The notes under the pieces were generated by a model, which saw nothing but the letters and a program-made list of their open reading frames with translations, did no database searches and was not told the DNA's origin. A stretch of DNA of 64,000 nucleotides, from positions 7,992,001-8,056,000 of the forward strand of contig JARDYH010000001.1 of assembly GCA_029215795.1 (NCBI GenBank). The letters run 5' to 3'. Every line of letters begins with the position of its first letter. The stretch's first letter is position 1. Source of the stretch: Anniella stebbinsi (Eukaryota > Chordata > Lepidosauria > Squamata > Anniellidae). This document shows, piece by piece, positions 26,390 through 38,659 of the stretch. A program made the position numbers and the translations under genes.

Positions 26390-26714
26390 AGGCTGACCCT
26401 ATGAAAAGGAGGACAGGGCTCATGTAACTTTAACAGTTGTAAAGAAAAGGGAATTTCAGCCAGTGTCATTTGTATGCAATTAGTTCCTGGTGAAATTCCC
26501 TCTTCATCACAACAGTTAAAAGTTGCAGGGGCCCTGCCTTCTTTTGTATATGGTCACTCTAGTATAGTGCCTGCAACTTTAACTGTTGTGATGAAGAGGG
26601 AATTTCACCAGGGACTAATTGCATACAAATGACACTGGCTGAAATCGCCTTTTCTCTACAACTGTTAAAGTTACATGAGCCCTGTCCTCCTTTTCATATG
26701 GTCAGCCTAGCCTA
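26390..26714. mobile_element. hAT-like foldback MITE family C, copy 1 (325 bp)
   Basis: It opens TAGGCTGACCCTATGAAAAG and closes ATGGTCAGCCTAGCCTA, with the perfect 8-bp duplication GTCTTTCC (26382-26389, 26715-26722). The two halves are inverted copies, each containing CTTTAACAGTTGT and GGGAATTTCA motifs, so the whole can fold into a long hairpin. Confidence 0.82.
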
Positions 26715-27974
26715 GTCTTTCCCACTTTCTTTTGAGCTAACTGCCCACCAGGAGTGCAGGCAATGGCTAAATTAACGTGGTTCTTCCTATGGTCTTCTTC
26801 CACCATCCTCTTCCTTGATACCCATCAGCACCTGGCCAGGAGTCAATTGTCTATTTGCAATTAACACATACATAGTGCCTTCTTTGTGAAAAAGCCATCA
26901 TAGTCTGGGTCCTGAGCCCTGAGTTCTGGCTGGCAAGAAAGTCGAGGTGGCTTCCAGGAACATTTGAGAATCATCAGTGTTCATATTGCCAAGCAACTGC
27001 TCCAGAGGACTGGTTGTTAACACTGGAATGGCTCTGACAGCCACGATTAATAGCCCAAGTCAGCCAGTTCCTGTTTCACATGAGGCGTCGAGTGTCAGAC
27101 AATTCCAAGGTAAACCATGATCTCTGCTATGCATCAAAGAATTTGGACCCATCAGGGTCAACCAAAGTTCACCTGTCGCCCGTGATTCATTTTCCTGTCC
27201 TATGTCCCAGACAAGTAATGTCACAGGGGAATCTTGTTTGCGTTGGCCTTGGCTTGGCTTTTCCGACTGCACATTTTGGCTCGGACAGGGATAATCCAAC
27301 AACCCCCTCCTATAAAATCCAACTTTGCAGCCAATTGTGTGTAACCGGCTCCAAACGAGGCTTGTGGAGATGCCTGAAACGGAGGGTAAACAAACAGAAG
27401 ACATTCTTGGTGTTTTGATTCTCTGTTTATCCAAAGATGGTGAAGCAAAAACAGACTTCTTGTCTACGCTGACATCTGCGGCTTGACTTGTCTCTGGATC
27501 TTCCGTTGCAGACGACGGCAAACTAGTAATTGAAGATCACGGAGAGATGGTTTATTTGCGGTGGGCTCTGCTAAATAATACCGATAGCAGGAAGAATGAT
27601 TGCTCAGTCTTACAGTTTTTGCCGTTGGAGCAGGGAGTGCTGGGGAGGGAAAGCCACTGGTTATGATGTAAGCTCAGAGTAGGAGGTAAAACTTCTCAGT
27701 CTAGTCCCCAGCAACGTATCTGGTCTTCATCTTTAGACTTGGCACAGGAGGCAAATGTGTTTTCTCTGGCCCCATGTTTATTAAATACCATTCGTAGCAA
27801 AGTCATAGCCAGGGCTGTATTATCTATTAGGCACAATAAACACAGTGGTCTATTGTTTTGCAGCTCCCTGTGGATATTTTTGCATGCTAGAATCTTCCCA
27901 GGCCAGTGACTCACTAGCCTAAGATAACATGGACACATATTGGCCCTGAGTATAGATCTATGATTATGGGACCT
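26715..27974. other. Intronic sequence, no repeat recognised
   Basis: Unique-looking sequence between a MITE and a CR1 copy; candidate for conserved non-coding comparison, no motif evidence. Confidence 0.4.
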
Positions 27975-28562
27975 ATACAAAGTAAAGGTTGGGGCTACAT
28001 TAGTAGAAGTATAGCTTCCAAATCGTGCAAGGTATTGGTTCCCCTCTATTCGACACTGGTTAGGCCTCATCTTGAGTATTGTGTCCAGTTCTGGGCACCA
28101 CAGTTCAAGAAGGATGCAGACAAGCTGGAGTGTGTTCAGAGGAGGGCAATGAGGATGATCAGGGGTCTAGAAACAAAGCCCTATGAGGAGAGACTGAAAG
28201 AACTGGGCATTTTAACCTGGAGAAGAGAAGACTGAGGGGAGACATGATAGTACTCTACTTGAAAGGTTGTCACACAGAGGAGGGCCAGGATCTCTTCTCG
28301 GTCATCCCAGAGTGCAAGACACGGAATAATGGGCTCAAGTTATAGGAAGCCAGATCCCAGCTGGACATCAGGAAAAAATTCCTAACTGTTAGAGCAGTAC
28401 GACAATGGAATTGTCGTGGGCATTTTCACCCTAGAGGCCTTCAAGAGGCAGCTGGACTACCATCTGTCAGGGATGCTTTAAGGTGGACTCCTCCATTGAG
28501 CAGGAGGTTGGACTCAATGGCCTTATAGGCCCCTTCCAGCTCTACTATTCTATGATTCTAAA
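27975..28562 (+). pseudogene. CR1 LINE with ORF2 C-terminal remnant
   Basis: This is the longest CR1 copy here. It retains a frame with [35 protein letters not shown] and [10 protein letters not shown], the C-terminal part of CR1 ORF2 downstream of the reverse transcriptase core. The frame ends soon after (around 28235). The non-coding 3' part ends in GGCCTTATAGGCCCCTTCC and TTCTATGATTCTA. It is 5' truncated and lacks the catalytic domains, so it is inactive. Confidence 0.9.
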
Positions 28563-28733
28563 TATTTCTCTATAGATCCATTTTGGGGCTCAGTGATCAT
28601 AAAAGTGCCTAGGGCCTACGCAGGCTGTAATCTGGCCTTAGCCATAGCCCCAGCTGAATGCAGCTCAGAGCAAACTATAAGGATGCCAACTGCTTTGGAG
28701 TGGTCTGTAAAACAAAAACACAAACACTGTAAG

Positions 28734-28936
28734 TAGGCTGACCAGATAAAATCCAGGTCAGGGCTCATGTAACTTTAACAGTTGTAGAGAAAAGGGAATT
28801 TCAGCCAGTGTCATTTGTATACAAACCAATACACCAGGAACTAATTGCATACAAATGACACCTGGCTGAAATTCCCTCTTCTCTACAACTGTTAAAGTTA
28901 CATGAGCCCTGACCTGGATTTTATCTGGTTACCCTA
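28734..28936. mobile_element. hAT-like foldback MITE family C, copy 2 (203 bp)
   Basis: It opens TAGGCTGACCAGATAAAATC and closes GATTTTATCTGGTTACCCTA. Flanks are ACTGTAAG and ACTATAAG (7 of 8 identical). This shorter form keeps one pair of arms of about 95 bases. Confidence 0.8.
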
Positions 28937-29847
28937 ACTATAAGGAGCAGGAATGGACAGACTTTATGCAAAGTCAACACTTTTGGATGGACTATCGAAG
29001 CCCTTTGCTATGGCAGAGATAGTAATGACATGTTGCAGAAACACAACTCGGTTTGCACATCATAATAGCTCAGATCTTTTTTAAAAAATGTGAACAAGGC
29101 ACTGTGATAGTGCATGCTGCCTGATCGCTCCTACTGCAAACAGAATTGTCTAAACAAAGCAATGAAGAACAAGCCATGGGTTATTTCTCTTGTCAGGTGA
29201 AAGGCAAGCCAGAGTTCCTGGTTCGCATGTAATGCTAAACAAACCAATGGACAGAAGTCGTTTGTTGCAGCAGAAGTGACAGTGATCAGCATGCTGCCTC
29301 GTTCACAATAACCCAATTTTTTTAAAGAAAAAAAATCTGGGTTATTGTGATGTGCAAATTGGGCAGATTTGTATTTGCTAAGATGACTAAAATGGAACCC
29401 TTTTTCAAAAGAAGAAAATTCTGCGGTTAACACAAGCAGCAGTTTTTAAATCGTTCCTAGCTGTTGACTGAAAGAATCCTGACTTCAGCTTCTTGAAATT
29501 ATTCCAGTTCTTCCCCCACCATCACCACAACTATTGGCTGAGCTGTTGTGGAATGATTACAACCATTCTAACTGCTCGAGAGATGAACTGTCAGCATAAA
29601 GAGCTTATGGTCAAAAGAGGCTGTGAGCCGTTGGCAGGAATGTACTAACTGAGTTCTGGATTCTGGTGGCTCATAATAATAAGCCAGAAGCAGAGGGGGG
29701 GAGTAGATATGTTTAATGCACTATTTTAAATTCATTTTATGCCCCATTTTAACTCATTTTAATTTTAAACTTCAGTAACCAGAAGTCACTCAAATGATTT
29801 GCACTTGTAGAAAGAAGTCAAATGCCGATGGTCAGGTTTGTGGACAT

Positions 29848-30103
29848 TGGGTGACAGAGACTGCATTTGGACAACATGATAGTCAATGGTGGGGTAATAA
29901 TCAACTTTACAGTTGTTCATCTAGGGGGTACTCCCCACACAACCTGGTAATAAATAATCAACCGTGGTGTGGATTAGGATCAGCGCTGAGTTGACTATGG
30001 CAGCATTCGGATGACACAATAGTCAGTACAACTAACAATTGTTTCCCGCCCCCAGTTTCCCGCCCCCAATAAGTTGCTTATTGTGTCATCCGAATTCAGC
30101 CAG
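29848..30103. mobile_element. Two MITE-like E relatives in tandem
   Basis: The region 29848-29990 carries GCATTTGGACAACATGATAG and CCCCACACAACCTGG. The region 29998-30103 opens GGCAGCATTCGGATGACACA and closes TGTGTCATCCGAATTCAGCC. They share terminal style with the 12.5-kb element. Confidence 0.6.
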
Positions 30104-31984
30104 AAACTGTTTGTGAGGACTACTCTGGGGGAAGGCAGCTGAAAGGGTAGCTAAGTTCCCAACCCAGAGCTTGGCAGAGGCAGAGGTATGTGCAGCACAT
30201 TTCATTAGGATGAGCACCCAGGGAATTTCATTGTTTTATTTTTTGAAGGCAAACATTTGTTGAATACTCAATCATAAAGGACATTATTCTCATTCATTCA
30301 TTCATTCATTCAACATGAATGGAGGGCCTTTGCAGGTGAGGGGGGTGAGAATGAGAAGACATTCCTAAGGCCCCTGCATTGGTGGGGCTTTGCAGTGACC
30401 TTGGCCAGAGGAGGATCTTACAAGGCCAACAACAACAATAACAACTTTTATTGCAGTCAATAGACCATTCCAGCACACCAAAAGTTACATAAAAATGACT
30501 GAGCATACATTTAGCTATTACAGACAATTTAGTCATGGAGGATCTAATAGAAATGACCAAGTTCAGGATATTAGCCTTAGGGGCCCCTCTTCCTGGCCTC
30601 TTTGAAACATGGCTTCTGGCAGAGAGACATTATTGCTTGAAACATTAGGGTGTGCCTGGGCACACCCTGCACACCCCTTGCGCACGCCTATGGGCAGAGT
30701 GGCTATAAAAGACCAGTGGAGCTAGAACAACATTGGGTTCCTGTCTTGCCCATCAGGGTTCAGGGTACCTATGGATTATTAACGGATAAAAATAGAGTTG
30801 CCACCACATTTCACCTAAAGCAAAAGCAAGGTGAATTTGGAAAACCCAGATCAGGCAAAACATGTGTTGGAATTTAGAGGGAAGTCAAAGGGATTTTGAT
30901 AAATGAATGAAATTTCTCAGGTTTCTCCTCCCACGGTGCTCCACATCTCTCTTGCCCTAAAGTGAAATTCCAGGTGCATTGAGAGGACGCTGCCACGGTG
31001 CCACATCTTTCGGTATTTAGGGAGAACTGAAAAGAATTCCGATGATTTGAAAAACCAGCAATGTTTGTCAGGGGTTCCCAACGTCTCCAGTTCATGGCTC
31101 AGGGGGACATGTGATGCACTATTTTAGGACATCCTGCACTCGCCCTGCCTCCCTCCCTGGACTTCCAAAAATATCTACCTTGGGCTAGAGGCGACCGCAG
31201 GCTGCTGGTCTAACCCGCCCCTGAGTCGCTCTGCAGCACTTCCTCACTGCTTGCGGTGTTCCTTGTAAGCTTTCGCCAGGCTTGGGCTCTCTGCCAAACC
31301 ACGGGGAAGGCAAATGGAATTACACAAAGGTTGTGCGGTGGCAGGGGGTGGGGGAGAGATGTAAAGCAGAGCTAAATTTATACCTTAAATACTGAAACGG
31401 CCACGGCTCTGTCGGAAATTATCTGCTCCCTGGAGGGAGGCAAGCAGAAGCCGCTGCAGCAGGGGCTCGCAAATGGGCCCCCCCAAGTTGGACCTTTCCC
31501 CATGGCAACCGAACAGTCACAGTCACCATGTAGGGCTGTGACTTGGGGGACATGCGCCGCAAACCCCACACATCTATTTCAGGAGGTTGTTTTAAGGCCC
31601 GAGGCCATTCTGTAGGCAAGGTATCACTCTGTTGCATTGGTCTGGGTTCATCAAAATCTAGCCAGAAGGTCAGGCTTCCAGAAGGTATAGAAACCAGAAC
31701 ACTGACCAAAAAGAATCCTGTATTTATAATAATAATAATAACAACAACAATCTAAGAAGGAAATCAGGGTTGCTGCTCACTGCACCGTTACAATGCTGAC
31801 AATCTAAATTAAAAGGTACAGCGAGGGGAGTTTCTCAAGCCTTCTTTGGAGGTCAGCAGTGGTGCAAGTAAGACTCTACTATCTGGTTCTGAGTCCCAGT
31901 ATAAAATATAGCAAAGATATAGTAAGATTGGTTTTTTCAGCCACCGCTGCCATTTTCCTTCACCCTAAGGCAACTGGCTGCCCT
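30104..31984. other. Intronic sequence, mostly unassigned
   Basis: ATTC repeat at 30289-30311, an AACAATAACAACTTTTATTG repeat-like segment at 30428-30560 and an AAT/AAC run at 31725-31751. Confidence 0.4.
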
Positions 31985-32108
31985 CCCAACCAGGTGTCCT
32001 TTGGGAGTTTTGGACTTCAATTCCCAAAAATCACAGCCAGCATGGCTAATGGTCAGGAATGCTGGGGTTTGTAGTCCCAAACATCTGGGGGACACCAGGT
32101 TGGGGCAT
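31985..32108. mobile_element. Palindromic MITE of about 120 bp (CCAACCTGGTGCCC type)
   Basis: CCCAACCAGGTGTCCTTTGG at one end and GGGGGACACCAGGTTGGGG at the other, with GTTTTGGACTTCAATTCCCA inverted within. Relatives sit at 14232-14366, 39063-39170, 39685-39780 and 54222-54345. Confidence 0.65.
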
Positions 32109-32710
32109 GGGGAATGAAGAAGTTGCAGTAGCATGGCGGTAAGGGAAATATATTTCTTCTCTAAGGAACTTTCCCTTAAATATTCCAGGATCTTAGTGCT
32201 GGAAACAGATTCATGGAAAAATCCTGAGCCCTATGAAGCCCCAGGAGGACATACTGTTCCCTGTCCTTTGGGCTGAGCTTCTGTTTGTGGGGCTAAAGAC
32301 TGGATGGGCCAAAGGGGGCATGGCTGAAAAGGGTGGCGCTATGAGACCACACCAACAGTACCTGGAAAATGTGGGATTTTTCTTCTTCCACCACTGGAAG
32401 TCACACTCTGAACTGGGAGCTCTTCATAGTAACGTACCTTGGGATTGGCCTGGTGTAGTCATCTGGAAGGTGGAGGGTATGTCGTTTGCCCCATCCCCAA
32501 ATATTTACTTAGGTGCTAAAGTTTGGGGAGTGCTTTCTGGAGAAGGATGGGAAGGCTGTTTGCTCCATGATCCCAACTGTAGCCACTTCTCCAAAAACTA
32601 GGCAAACCAGTGAACTGTTGAAATTGACTAGACTATATCACAAGCACCATCTGGTCTAGTCAATTTCACTTCTAATGGGAAACTGGAAGGGGGTATGTGG
32701 AAATGAAGAC

Positions 32711-32713
<3 letters not shown>

Positions 32714-32752
<39 letters not shown>

Positions 32753-32753
32753 T
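32714..32753. repeat. (ATT)n microsatellite
   Basis: An uninterrupted TTA run of about 13 units in the large intron. Confidence 0.95.
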
Positions 32754-32781
32754 TAAAAAGAGGCTGCCTGGCACTATTTTT

Positions 32782-33220
32782 TAGGGCTGTGCACGGATCT
32801 AGATCCCGAATCCGGAGCCGATCGGGCTGATCCGGGCCTCCCAGATCTGGACCCGAACTGGATCAGATTGGGCCCGGATCGGGCCAGATCAGATCCATGA
32901 TCCAGATCTGATTTGGATCCAGTCACATCACTCCTTCCTGCTCTCCCCTTCCTCCCCCCCACTCTCCCTGCTTACCTGCTGCCTCCTCTGCGACGTCCCC
33001 CGTTGTCCTCTCTCCTTGCTGCGTACCGCCACATTTCCCGCTCGCATCATCACCTGACGCGAGCGGGAAATGCTGCGGCACACAGCGAGGAGAGAGGACG
33101 ATGGCAGGACAATGCGGAGGAGGCAGCAGGTAAGCAGGGAGAGTGGGGGGAGGGAGGGGGAAAGTGGGGAGAGCGGGAGGGAGTGCTGTGCACGGATCTG
33201 GAGGTCCGTGCACAGCCCTA
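32782..33220. mobile_element. hAT-like MITE family A, copy 1 (439 bp)
   Basis: Termini are TAGGGCTGTGCACGGATC and its inverse. Flanking octamers CTATTTTT and CTATTTTC differ at one base, as expected for an aged 8-bp hAT duplication. The ends are rich in GATCCG/GATCTG. The centre is a GC-rich hairpin (about 32950-33160) bounded by CTTACC and GGTAAG. Confidence 0.8.
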
Positions 33221-33417
33221 CTATTTTCGGCTACAGAAATGCTCATGCAAGAAAAGCCCGCATCTTGTTTTTAAAAATAGATTCAGAATTGATCTGGGTA
33301 TTGGTGGAGAAGTTTGGTACTTCTCACAGACACTATCCGATAAGCAGCTACATAATAGTCACAACAAAATATATACACATCTGTTGCAGCAGCAAAACCA
33401 GTCATAGCTTAGAAGAA

Positions 33418-33915
33418 AGGTGAGCAAAGGGAGACATAATAGAGGTGTGCAAAATTATGCATGGAGTGGAAAAAGTGGATAGGGAGACCAGTTTCTCCCT
33501 TTTTCATAATGCTAGAACCCAGTGGGATCATCCCATGAAGCTGATTGATGGGAGAGTTGGGACACAGAAAAGGAAGTACTTTTTTTTTTTTGCACAAGTG
33601 AGAGTTAAATGATGGAATTCATTTCTACAAGATGTAGTGATGGTTAAAAATTTGGATGGCTTTAAAAGGGGATTGGACACATTCCTGGAGGAGAGGGCTA
33701 TCAATGGCTACTAGTCCTGATGGCTATGTGCGACCTCCATGTTCAGAGGCAGCATGTCTATGTACACCAGTTTCTGGGGAACATGAGCAGGACGGTGCTG
33801 TCACACTCTTGTCCTGCTTGTGGGTTTTCCATGGGAAGCTAGCTGGCCACTGTATGGACAGAATGCTGGGCTAGATTGACCCTTGGTCTGATCCAGCAGG
33901 GCTCTTCTTATACAT
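33418..33915 (+). mobile_element. CR1-type LINE 3' end, second subfamily
   Basis: GAGACATAATAGAGGTGTGC, AATTATGCATGGAGTGGA, CTTCACAAGATGTAGTGAT-like sequence, TGGGGAACATGAGCAGGA and GGTCTGATCCAGCAGGGCTC are collinear with the other members. Confidence 0.8.
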
Positions 33916-34539
33916 TTGGAATTGGAATTGTTATGAGAAGCTGCAAAATGTGTACTAGCCTTGAATACTACTTACATACGTTCAGGTTTGGCAGCAGGGC
34001 AGGTGGGGTGTATTTCACTTGAATACAAGAACTCTATTCTCTGTTACGGATTATTTGTTGCATCCTGATGCTAGATAACAGCTTCCAAACAATGTGAGGG
34101 ATGGAGTTCCAAAGAGAATCCTGTTATTCAAGTGCTTGAAAGCGGCCGCAGATTTGGCTTCCCTCCAGATTGCTTGCTGCTCCATGTCATCTCCCCTCCC
34201 CCCTTTTGAGGGTGTCATCTGTGATTAATATTACTATGAGCCTCTATCGGAGCAAAATCCAGGGACATTTAAAGCCAACAACAAAGGAAATCCTAAAATC
34301 ACAATCAAGCCATTATTTAAATAATCGCAGCTCACTGGAGTCAGCAGAAGAGATGACTATATAGAGATTTATCTCCTGTCCTAAGCTGGACGGGTTGCTA
34401 TTTGCTGATTAATTTCTCTCCAAACAAAGGGAAATTGGGATTTCACCACTGCAGATTCATATCACACGGATATGATGAGGCTCCTTGGATTTACCCCAGG
34501 CAGAGACTTCCACATAAATACAGGACACTGCCTCATTAT

Positions 34540-34888
34540 TCATTTATATTTATTTATTAAAACATCTGCATCCCACCCTATCTCACTGAGATCTCAGGGC
34601 AGCGTACAGATAAAATCATACAAACAGTGTAAAACAGTAAATATAGGTAGCTAAAAACAAATTAAACCATGGATCAAGCTAAAACCAGTATAGACATTAG
34701 CAATAGAAATAATTAAAACAATTAAAACGATATGCAACCTTGGGGAATTTAGCCATCAAAGCCTTTGTTAAAAAGCTGTGTTTTAACTTGGCGCCGAAAT
34801 GAAGTTAGCGCCGGCACCAGGCGGGCCTCCAAGGAGAGGTCATTCCACAGCTGGGGTGCTATAACAGAGAAATCCCTCTCCCATGTCA
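34540..34888 (-). mobile_element. LINE 3' portion, reversed
   Basis: TTTATTTATTAAAACATCTG, CACTGAGATCTCAGGGCAGC and GGTCATTCCACAGCTGGGGT match the LINE tails at 37.8 and 63.5 kb. Confidence 0.65.
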
Positions 34889-34889
34889 A

Positions 34890-34985
34890 GGCCAGACTAC
34901 CTGCTACCTGCTACCTGATGGGGAGATGGAACCTGGGATCTTCTGCATAAAAAGCCACTGCTCTGCCCTGTGTGATAATCCTTCC
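34890..34985 (-). mobile_element. tRNA-Ala-like SINE head fragment, reversed
   Basis: CTACCTGATGGGGAGATGGA, ACCTGGGATCTTCTGCATAA and CACTGCTCTGCC match the reversed head only. Confidence 0.55.
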
Positions 34986-35699
34986 AACATGCACAGGATT
35001 GCACTGCACATCCTACTAAATTTGTTCTGTTTTCAAGAAAATTAGTACAGATTTAATCCAAGTTCACTGGAGGACTTATCGAGGCCTCTTCAGCACCGCA
35101 CTTTGCATCTTCTGGGACAGCCAAGCATCTCTCCACCCCCGGCCCTCCATGCCAAATAATTACTGGTCCCGCACTTTAAGATCTTATAGTTTCCATTGCT
35201 CTGGGGAAGGCCGCTGAGTTATTATTAGTAGTTGTGGCAATGAAACCATCCTCGTAAGGCAGATGGTTGTCTTAGTTGCGTGAGGCCAGAACAGCAACAG
35301 CTTGAGTCAGCCCCATGACAGAGAGCAAAAGCGCTGAGACTACATCAAGGACCCAGAACGTTTGCACACAGATTTCCCAAGCCCCACGAAATATTAACAG
35401 CATTTAGAGCGTGGATTATTCAGTGAAGGTTTTGTTTGAAGCAAGGATTAGCAGCCAGCTGGATTGCTGCAGCTGAGGCCTCTTGGAGAAGACACAGAGT
35501 TTTTCTGAAGCAATAATATTTACCCTTTCAGCCCATTAGAGGAGATTTCACAGGCTGTTGTAAATGGCTCAGGTGGGGACTTGCTTGGTGAGAAGCAGAC
35601 CGCTGTCAGAGGCGCCAAAAACTTTAACTCACCAATGGAGACAGACAAAAGAGGCGTAGAAGGCATGATAAGAGCAGCCTTTGTCAAAGTGTGTTGGAA

Positions 35700-35820
35700 T
35701 ACAATTCCCATCATTCCCAGCTAGTGTTGGACTGTTGAGCTAGGACTGGGGATACCCAGGTTCAAGCCCCCACTCAGCCAGGAAACTCTCTCTAGGTGAT
35801 CTTGGGCCAGGTACCATCTC
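35700..35820 (+). mobile_element. Partial tRNA-derived SINE (GAGCCAGTGTGG type)
   Basis: TGTTGGACTGTTGAGCTAGG, CCCAGGTTCAAGCCCCCACT and GATCTTGGGCCAGGTACC represent the head and B-box. The body is lost and a LINE tail follows. Confidence 0.6.
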
Positions 35821-36113
35821 TCATTTATTTAATATTTTTATTTTAGGTATTACATTTCTATACTGCCCATTAGCCTAAGCTCTCTGGGCAGTTCACAACA
35901 ATTAGAACCATAAAATATGAGACGATAAAGTACAATATAAAACTTTAAAACTACAGTATCAAATCAAAATAATAACCAAACTGAACCTAGTAGGAGTGCA
36001 AAGATTTAAAGTACCAGATTTTAAAACAGAAACTGAACAACCCAAATCCCTGGGAAAATAAAAAGGTCTTCACCGGGCACTGAAAAAAAGCATAATGTAG
36101 GTGCCAGGTGAAC

Positions 36114-37788
36114 TAGGGTGACCAACTGTCAGGATTTCCCCGGATTTGTCCTGGTTTTTGTTCTTTCCTGGGTGTCAGGGGGGATTTTCTGTAATTTTCT
36201 ATAATGTCCTGGAAAGACAAGCTTTCCCCTTTAAGGCCACATTAGCATGGTTGGAGGGAATGACGAGCTTTCTGGAGGTGGGTTATTTCTAGGGATGTGC
36301 ACTGGATCGGACCCGATCCACGATCCGAGTCCGGTCCAGTGGGAAATCGGATAAATTATCCGATTTCCGATCCAACAGCTGGATCTGCCGATCCAGTCCG
36401 AACCGATCCGAAAAGGCTCCGAACCGGTTCGGCGGATCGGCGGGCGCCCACTGGTGCCCACCGCCACTTCCATTGGCGGGCGCCAGCGGGCGCCCGCCGA
36501 TGAAAGTGGACAGCGGGGGGGGGCCCTTACCTTCCCGGCCCGTCCGCTCCCGTCCGGCGCCGGCGGCTACTACCAGCGGGCTCCGCGGCCTGCTCCAGGG
36601 TGGCGCGCCGGGTGATGTCATCACCCGGCGCACTACTCGAGAGTAGGCCGCGGAGCCCGCTGGTAGTAGCCGCCGGCGCTGGACGGGAGCGGACGGGCCG
36701 GGAAGGTAAGCAGGGGGTGCGTGGAGGGGAGGAGGGGGCGCGCGGAGGGGGGGAGGGGGGCCTTACCTTTCCGGCCCGTCCGCTCCCGTCCGGCGCCGGC
36801 GGCTACTACCAGCGGGCTCCGCGGCCTGCTCCAGGGTGGTGCGCCGGGTGATTACCCAGCGCGCTACTCGAGAGCAAGCCGCAAAGCCGACTGGCAGTAG
36901 CCGCCGGCGCCGGACGGTAGGGAACGGCCCGGAAAGGTGAGGAGGGGGCGCGCGGAGGGGAGGGGGGGTGCTTACCTTTTAGGGACGCCCGTCCGGCGCC
37001 GGTGGCTACTACCAGCGGGCTCCGCGGCCTGCTCCAGGGTGGCACGCCGGGTGATCACCCGGCGCCCTACTCTAGAGCAAGCCGCAAAGCCGGCTGGCAG
37101 TAGCCGCCGGCGCCGGACAGGAGCGAATGGCCCTAAAAGGTAAGCAGTGGCGGGGAAGGGGGCTTACCCCCCCCGGAGCAATCTGCTTCTATCCGCTGGT
37201 GCCCGCGGGCGCCAGCGGATGGAAACGGACGGCCCCGGGGGGGTAGGGAGCGCGGGGGAGGGGGCTTACCTGTCGGGGCCGTCCACAGTGGAGGGCCCCG
37301 GGGGGGAGGGAGTTAGGCCCCCCTCACCCACCCGCCGCCATTTTTTCCTCATAGACTTGCATTGCAATGCAAGTCTATGGGGAAAAAAATGGCGGCCGAT
37401 CCAAAAATTTACGATTTTTGGATCGGGATCATACTCGATCCGGTCTGGGGGGCCTCCGATTTTGTTCGAACTGATCCGTGACAAAATTGGAGGTCCCGAT
37501 CCGGGTCCCGATCCGATCCGGGGGGTCCGTGCACACCCCTAGTTATTTCCCTCCCACTGCTCCAATCAGGACCTTACAGGGGAAAGTATGTCATTCCTGG
37601 ACATTATAGAAAAGAACCCGATTGGAGCAGTGGAGGGCGGGAATGACACACTTTCCCCTCCTCCGCTCCAATTGGGTCCTTTAAAGCAGTGGGGGTGAAT
37701 GACATGCTTTCCAGAGGCCCTGGAAAGCATGTCACCTCCCACCCCACTGAGGGTCCTCTTTTTTGGTTTCCCAAATGTGGTCACCCTA
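36114..37788. mobile_element. hAT-like element B hosting the family A copy (1675 bp including insert)
   Basis: It opens TAGGGTGACCAACTGTC and closes ATGTGGTCACCCTA, with a perfect 8-bp duplication AGGTGAAC (36106-36113, 37789-37796). Removing the inner family A element (36290-37541) leaves about 420 bp, mostly inverted copies of a CTCCAATC(A/G)GG.CCTT segment. It is itself inserted in a LINE tail. Confidence 0.82.
36290..37541. mobile_element. hAT-like MITE family A, copy 2 (1252 bp, with tandem palindromes)
   Basis: Termini are TAGGGATGTGCAC and GTGCACACCCCTA, with a perfect 8-bp duplication GTTATTTC (36282-36289, 37542-37549). ATCCGATC-rich arms surround a very GC-rich core. The core holds three related palindromes of about 180 bp (about 36526-36712, 36762-36941, 36971-37146), each bounded by CTTACC and GGTAAG or GGTGAG. 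A perfect 30-bp palindrome lies at 37350-37379. No transposase frame is present. Confidence 0.85.
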
Positions 37789-38659
37789 AGGTGAACCTCT
37801 CTGGGAAGCTCATTCCACAACCTGGGTGCCACAACTGAAAAGGCCCTCTTCTTGGTAGCCTACTTCACATCCTTTGGTGGGGGCTCCCTGAGAAGGACTG
37901 CTGAAGACAATCTTAGGGTCTGGGCAGGTATATCTGATGATCTGTCAGGTAACCTGGCCCCAAGCCATTTAGGGCTTTGAATGTTAATACCAGCACTTTG
38001 AATCAGTTCTGAACATGGACTGTCTGCCAGTGCAGATAGAAATGTACTGGCATGTTGGCCAGTCTCCATTAACAATCTTGCTGCCCTATTTTGGCAGCAA
38101 GTTTCAGAACCGTTTTCAAGGGTAGCCCCATGTACAGTGCATTCCAGTAATCCAGACAAGAGGTTATCAGAGCATGGATGACTGTAGATAAGAAAAATGA
38201 TAACAAACAAAACAAGCAGACAATTGATAACCTGTGTCAGTTTCTTCCAAATAGTGTGCTGAGAATCAGTGTGCTATTTACAGCTGGCAAATGGATCTAG
38301 GTTTTCTAGTGTGCGTCGAATTTTATAAAAACAGTCAGGCTCATGTTATTTTGGGAATGAGTTATGTGGCAACACAACCATGCTTGTTGTGATATTTAAA
38401 TATGTCCATGTACTTTCCGGGAGGGAATTCATATTCTGAAAATATGCCTCTATCCCGAGATCCTTTTTTTAAAAATAAAAGAAGTGTGGCTTGCTGTACT
38501 CAGGAAAGGCAATAACAAGTTAATACTTCTTTTGGGTTTTTTCTCTAGGTCCTTCAGCTTGCGGCCAGGGCCCACAGAAGAGCTCAGACCACCCAAATTT
38601 CCCAGGTAAGGCATTCATTAAAAGTGGAAGATGAAGATCCCATGACACTATCTCCAGCA

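Larger units (their letters stand above)
33916..35699. other. Intronic sequence with a possibly conserved A/T-rich block
   Basis: 34200-34450 and 35000-35520 show no repeat similarity to the rest of the window. They could be regulatory, but this is only absence of repeats. Confidence 0.35.
35822..38215 (-). mobile_element. LINE 3' portion, reversed, interrupted by two nested hAT-like elements
   Basis: The tail starts TTTATTTAATATTTTTATTT with TAAGCTCTCTGGGCAGTTCA, is cut at 36113 and resumes at 37797 with CTCTGGGAAGCTCATTCCAC and GGCCCCAAGCCATTTAGGGC. Removing the inserts restores one continuous repeat. Confidence 0.75.

Noticed and set aside
26390..26714. Tc1/mariner origin for family C because the ends begin with TA
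   Set aside because: The flanks carry 8-bp duplications outside the TA, which fits hAT better.
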